Of a DNA stretch of 17,499 nt, positions 14,516 through 17,499 are shown piece after piece (position 1 is the stretch's first letter; each line of letters opens with the position of its first letter). The stretch comes from an uncultured Actinomycetes bacterium (GTDB lineage: Bacteria > Actinomycetota > Actinomycetes > Nanopelagicales > Nanopelagicaceae): NCBI GenBank assembly GCA_903865885.1, contig CAIPLJ010000037.1, positions 1-17,499 of the forward strand, in the 5' to 3' direction. Below the pieces are notes generated by a model. That model made no database searches and was not told the origin of the DNA. It was given only the letters and a program-made list of their open reading frames with translations. A program made the translations under genes and the position numbers.

Positions 14516-15942
14516 TGGCGCTCTGGGGTGGACGATTCTCGCAATCACCAGCTGATGCAGTCTTCGCGCTTTCTCGTAGCGTTCATTTCGATTGGAGACT
14601 AGCTCCCTACGATCTACGTTCATCTCTCGCACATTTAGCCGTTCTGCAATCGAGTGGACTTCTTGAGGATTCTGTGGCAACGCCCATTCGAGGAGCTCTC
14701 AATCAACTCATCACTGAAGTCGCCTCAGGAAAATTTTCAGCAATTGATACCGATGAAGATGTTCACAGCGCGCTAGAGCGTGGATTAACGGAGAAACTAG
14801 GCGATATCGGTGGCTCTCTTCGCGCCGGTCGTTCACGCAATGATCAGGTCGCAACAGATCTTCGCCTCTACGCTATCGATCACATGATTGAGGTAGCGCA
14901 ACAGGTACTGGCTCTGCAAAGTGCTCTGATTGCCAAGGCTTCTGAATATGGCGATGCACCTGCACCAGGTTTTACACATCTGCAGCACGCACAACCTGTT
15001 CTCTTTGGCCATGAAATTGCTAAACATGTTCAGGGATTTGCACGCGACTTAGATCGTATTCACGATTGGCTTGATCGCGCATTGGTTAGTCCATTGGGTT
15101 CGGGCGCCCTTGCTGGTTCGTCTCTACCGCTATCGCCTGAAGTAACTGCAAAGAACCTTGGCTTTACATCGAGCGCCGCGAACTCAATTGATGCAGTCTC
15201 TGATCGAGATTTTGTCGCAGAAGCTCTATTTATTCTTTCGATGATTGGAATCCATCTCTCACGTATCGGTGAAGAGTGGTGCATCTGGGCCACAACTGAA
15301 TTTGGGTGGGCGAAAGTTGCCGATGCCTACTCGACAGGTTCATCAATCATGCCGCAGAAGAAAAATCCGGATATGGCAGAGCTTGCACGAGGTAAAGCAG
15401 GACGTCTCGTAGGAAATTTAACAGGCGTTCTCACAATGCTGAAGGGTTTGCCTTTTGCATACAACCGCGATCTTCAAGAAGATAAAGAGCCACTCTTTGA
15501 TTCCATCGATACTGTCTTACTTGTTCTTCCTGCCGTGACAGGAATGGTTGCAACAACGGATTTTGATCGCGAAAAGATGGCGCTTGCTGCCCCGCTTGGT
15601 TTTTCGTTAGCAACCGAGATCGCCGATTACTTGGTGCGTGCAAAGGTTCCATTTGCGCATGCCCACGAAGCTGCAGGAAAGTGCGTTGCGCTCTGCGAAT
15701 CATCCGGTCGTCAATTGCATCAACTGACAGATGCAGAGTTCTCATCTATCCACCCTGGCCTGAAATCTGATGTACGCGATGTACTGACAGTGCATGGGGC
15801 TCTTGAATCACGTACAACAGTGGGCGGAACTGCGCCCTCATCATTCAAACTACAGATCAAGGAAGCCACAGGGCAAACATCTGCGTATTCAAAAGAATTC
15901 ACCGACAAGGCCAAAGCCTTTTCCGAGATGATGGGTGCGTGA
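14515..15942 (+). CDS. argH: Argininosuccinate lyase
   Basis: Splits argininosuccinate into arginine and fumarate, the last step of the pathway. The 475-residue protein starts MALWGGRFSQSPADAV and has the fumarase-superfamily signature loop GSSIMPQKKNPD at 275-286, containing the catalytic Ser, and FTHLQHAQPV from 153 with the substrate-binding Thr154-His155. SGALAGSSLP (the family's GSGALAG block) and a C-terminal VGGTAP are also seen. An aaaagggg Shine-Dalgarno lies nine bases upstream, inside argR. It overlaps argR by one base and tyrS by four. Its substrate must come from an argininosuccinate synthase (argG) encoded elsewhere. Confidence 0.97.
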   Translation: MALWGGRFSQSPADAVFALSRSVHFDWRLAPYDLRSSLAHLAVLQSSGLLEDSVATPIRGALNQLITEVASGKFSAIDTDEDVHSALERGLTEKLGDIGGSLRAGRSRNDQVATDLRLYAIDHMIEVAQQVLALQSALIAKASEYGDAPAPGFTHLQHAQPVLFGHEIAKHVQGFARDLDRIHDWLDRALVSPLGSGALAGSSLPLSPEVTAKNLGFTSSAANSIDAVSDRDFVAEALFILSMIGIHLSRIGEEWCIWATTEFGWAKVADAYSTGSSIMPQKKNPDMAELARGKAGRLVGNLTGVLTMLKGLPFAYNRDLQEDKEPLFDSIDTVLLVLPAVTGMVATTDFDREKMALAAPLGFSLATEIADYLVRAKVPFAHAHEAAGKCVALCESSGRQLHQLTDAEFSSIHPGLKSDVRDVLTVHGALESRTTVGGTAPSSFKLQIKEATGQTSAYSKEFTDKAKAFSEMMGA

Positions 15943-17225
15943 ATATGACTACCACCAGTGGCGATCTATTAGATGATCTGAAATGGCGTGGGCTTATCTC
16001 GCAGACCACTGATGAGAAAGAGCTCCGTGAGGCGCTCAAGAAGCCGATCACACTTTACTTAGGTACTGATCCAACTGCGCCAAGTATTCATGTGGGCAAC
16101 CTCGTTGTACTCCTTGTTCTACGCCGCTTTCAATTAGCGGGCCATCACACCCTTCCTTTAGTTGGGGGAGCAACGGGTCTTGTGGGAGATCCAAGTGGTA
16201 GAAACGATGAGCGAACACTGAATACAACCGACGTTGTTGAACAGTGGGTAAATCGTATTAAAGGCCAACTCTCAAAGTTTATGGATTTCGAAAGTAAAGA
16301 GAACCCAGCGAGGATGGTCAACAATCTCGATTGGACTGCGCCTATGTCCGCAATCGAATTCCTGCGCGATATTGGAAAGCACTTCAGCGTTAACCAAATG
16401 CTCAATAAGGATTCAGTTTCGACACGTCTTGAGAAAGATGGAATCTCATATACAGAGTTTTCATATCAAGTTCTGCAATCAATGGATTACCTCGAGCTCT
16501 ATCGTCGCTATAACTGCACTCTTCAAATCGGAGGTTCTGATCAGTGGGGAAATATCACTGCTGGTTTAGATCTCATTCGTCGCGCCGAAGGTGGTTCTGC
16601 ATTTGCGCTAACAGTTCCACTACTGACAAAAGCTGATGGAACAAAATTTGGAAAGACTGCAGGCGGTTCAGTGTGGCTAGATCCTGAGATGACATCTCCT
16701 TATGCATTCTTCCAATACTGGCTTAACTCTGATGATAAAGATGTTATTAAGTTTATTAAAGTATTTTCATTTAAATCTCGCACAGAGATTGAAGCACTTG
16801 AGAAATCACATGCCGAAAACCCTGGTGCACGCGAGGCACATCGCGAACTCGCACGCGAGCTCACATCACTTGTGCACTCACCTGAGATTGCAGAACGTGT
16901 AGAAGCTGCAGCGCGTGCGTTATTTGGACAAGGTGATATCACTGAACTTGATGAATCAACGCTTGCAGCGGCACTTGCCGAACTTCCGCGCACACAAGTA
17001 AGAAGTGACGATGAAATTCCAACATGGGTAGATCTCCTAGCAGCAACTGGAGTGGTTGACTCGAAATCTGCCGCAAGACGGATCGTTAAAGAAGGTGGCG
17101 CATATCTCAATAATGAGAAGATCACCGGCGAAGATTTCCGCCTCGAAAAATCGCACTTTTTATGCGGTAAATATGCAGTTTTACGAAAAGGCAAAAGAGA
17201 CCTGGCTGCAGTCGAATTAATCTAG
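15939..17225 (+). CDS. tyrS: Tyrosine-tRNA ligase
   Basis: Class I synthetase charging tRNA-Tyr. At 428 residues it is full length. The HIGH motif is HVGN at 51-54, after YLGTDPTAPSI; the tyrosine-binding YTEFSYQVLQSMDYLELY and GGSDQWGNITAG follow; the KMSKS motif is KFGKT at 236-240; and a C-terminal S4 RNA-binding domain (about 365-425, AARRIVKEGGAYLNNEKI) closes the protein. The GTG at 15939 overlaps the argH stop as GTGA; the ATG at 15945 is an equally possible start, two residues shorter. Being joined to the arg operon, it is likely to share ArgR control unless an internal promoter exists. A good terminator follows 20 bases downstream. Confidence 0.96.
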   Translation: MNMTTTSGDLLDDLKWRGLISQTTDEKELREALKKPITLYLGTDPTAPSIHVGNLVVLLVLRRFQLAGHHTLPLVGGATGLVGDPSGRNDERTLNTTDVVEQWVNRIKGQLSKFMDFESKENPARMVNNLDWTAPMSAIEFLRDIGKHFSVNQMLNKDSVSTRLEKDGISYTEFSYQVLQSMDYLELYRRYNCTLQIGGSDQWGNITAGLDLIRRAEGGSAFALTVPLLTKADGTKFGKTAGGSVWLDPEMTSPYAFFQYWLNSDDKDVIKFIKVFSFKSRTEIEALEKSHAENPGAREAHRELARELTSLVHSPEIAERVEAAARALFGQGDITELDESTLAAALAELPRTQVRSDDEIPTWVDLLAATGVVDSKSAARRIVKEGGAYLNNEKITGEDFRLEKSHFLCGKYAVLRKGKRDLAAVELI

Positions 17226-17245
17226 CTCTTGCAGAACCTCAAAAA

Positions 17246-17285
17246 CCTCACTTTTTACGCATAAAAGTGGGGATTTTTGCTTTTT
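17246..17285 (+). terminator. Intrinsic terminator after tyrS
   Basis: Left arm cctcactttt (17246-17255) pairs with aaaagtgggg (17263-17272), one T-G pair, around loop tacgcat. T runs follow at 17274-17278 and 17281-17285. The A run before the left arm can pair with the first T run and extend the stem. It closes the argC-tyrS transcription unit and insulates the promoters beyond. Confidence 0.85.
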
Positions 17286-17327
17286 GATAGATATTGGACT
17301 GCCCGGAGAGGGATCGAGAACCCCGAT

Positions 17328-17356
17328 TTGACCTCTAGGGGAGCCCCACCTATAGT
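17328..17356 (+). promoter_or_regulatory. Strong sigma70-type promoter P1, probably of an rRNA operon
   Basis: TTGACC (17328-17333), a 17-bp spacer and TATAGT (17351-17356) give the best promoter in the window, with a start expected near 17363. The spacer contains the palindrome-like ggggagcccc (17338-17347). No gene starts within the remaining window, so the product is a long-leader RNA; an rRNA operon is the simplest reading. Confidence 0.72.
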
Positions 17357-17366
17357 TACGCTTCTT

Positions 17367-17399
17367 GCTGTGGAACGCACACGAAAGTGGTCGTACAGC
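17367..17399 (+). other. GAAA-tetraloop hairpin at the start of the P1 transcript
   Basis: Outer arms gctgt (17367-17371) and acagc (17395-17399) enclose a bulged stem capped by cac-gaaa-gtg (17380-17389). It would fold at the very 5' end of RNA made from P1, as in leaders of stable RNA operons. The fold was worked out by eye. Confidence 0.5.
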
Positions 17400-17431
17400 A
17401 TTACCTCCTAAATCAGGCCATTACCGCCGTT

Positions 17432-17460
17432 TTGAAGTGCGCGTAGCCAAGGACTAGAAT
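17432..17460 (+). promoter_or_regulatory. Second tandem promoter P2
   Basis: TTGAAG (17432-17437), a 17-bp spacer and TAGAAT (17455-17460) lie 104 bp downstream of P1. Tandem P1-P2 promoters about 100 bp apart are typical of rRNA operons. The -35 is imperfect, so confidence is moderate. Confidence 0.5.
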
Positions 17461-17468
17461 TGGCGGTC

Positions 17469-17480
17469 TGCCCTTAAAAA
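17469..17480 (+). promoter_or_regulatory. boxA-like antitermination sequence
   Basis: tgcccttaaaaa matches the E. coli rrn boxA (tgctctttaaca) at 9 of 12 positions and follows a possible stem accgcc (17423-17428) / ggcggt (17462-17467), the boxB-boxA order of rRNA leaders. Short motif, so only suggestive. The rest of 17481-17499 shows no recognisable 16S rRNA start. Confidence 0.35.
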
Positions 17481-17499
17481 GCCGGAGAAATCCTGGTCT

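Noticed and set aside
16700..17194. 164-codon minus-strand frame inside tyrS
   Set aside because: Antisense shadow, Ser/Arg/Ala-rich, no supporting signals.
17311..17326. gggatcgagaacccc as the T arm of a minus-strand tRNA
   Set aside because: The loop does not match TTCRANNC and no acceptor or anticodon arms are found around it.
17481..17499. ggagaaatcctggtct as the 5' end of 16S rRNA
   Set aside because: Only a short likeness to the agagtttgatcctggctc start, with mismatches; the real gene is more likely beyond the window.

Overview
The window looks like a chromosomal core region of a streamlined actinobacterium. The evidence is the gene set and order: a SURF1 and DUF3099 pair divergent from fabG-fabI, then infC-rpmI-rplT, a TrmH-family methyltransferase, pheST, an arg operon with argR inside it, and tyrS. 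Other signs are an InhA-like FabI, very short intergenic gaps, 1-8 bp gene overlaps, roughly balanced base composition by eye, and several apparently leaderless starts. Freshwater acI-type Actinobacteria (Nanopelagicales) fit best, but this is inference from style and gene order. I see no insertion sequence, prophage, CRISPR array, tRNA or defence island.

Layout. 1-1723 holds the 3' part of an ABC exporter gene. It converges on, and overlaps by 60 bp, a minus-strand pair (DUF3099 membrane protein, then SURF1). A 27-bp gap separates that pair from plus-strand fabG-fabI, the reductases of fatty-acid elongation. A 35-bp tandem duplication covers the end of fabI. A structured leader of about 210 nt then precedes infC, which appears to start with the rare codon ATC. 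infC-rpmI-rplT encode IF3, L35 and L20. The next gene, a TrmH/SpoU RNA methyltransferase, has a 13-bp perfect hairpin inside its first codons. pheS and pheT follow back to back.

From 9907 a pair of ARG-box-like palindromes controls a tightly coupled run: argC-argJ-argB-argD-argR-argH-tyrS. The encoded enzymes cover the acetylated cycle from glutamate to ornithine plus the last step to arginine. The ArgR repressor is encoded in the operon it probably controls. argF and argG, usually in this cluster in actinobacteria, are absent here. tyrS ends in an intrinsic terminator. Beyond it, 17328-17499 carries two sigma70-type promoters in tandem, a GAAA-loop hairpin and a boxA-like sequence; I read this as the promoter and leader region of an rRNA operon starting just outside the window.

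No wholly new multi-gene system is visible. The interesting material is regulatory and structural: the ATC start of infC, the duplicated hairpin after fabI, the hairpin inside a start region, the leaderless promoter pattern, the ARG boxes, the short ArgB without its arginine-sensing helix, and the split arginine pathway.
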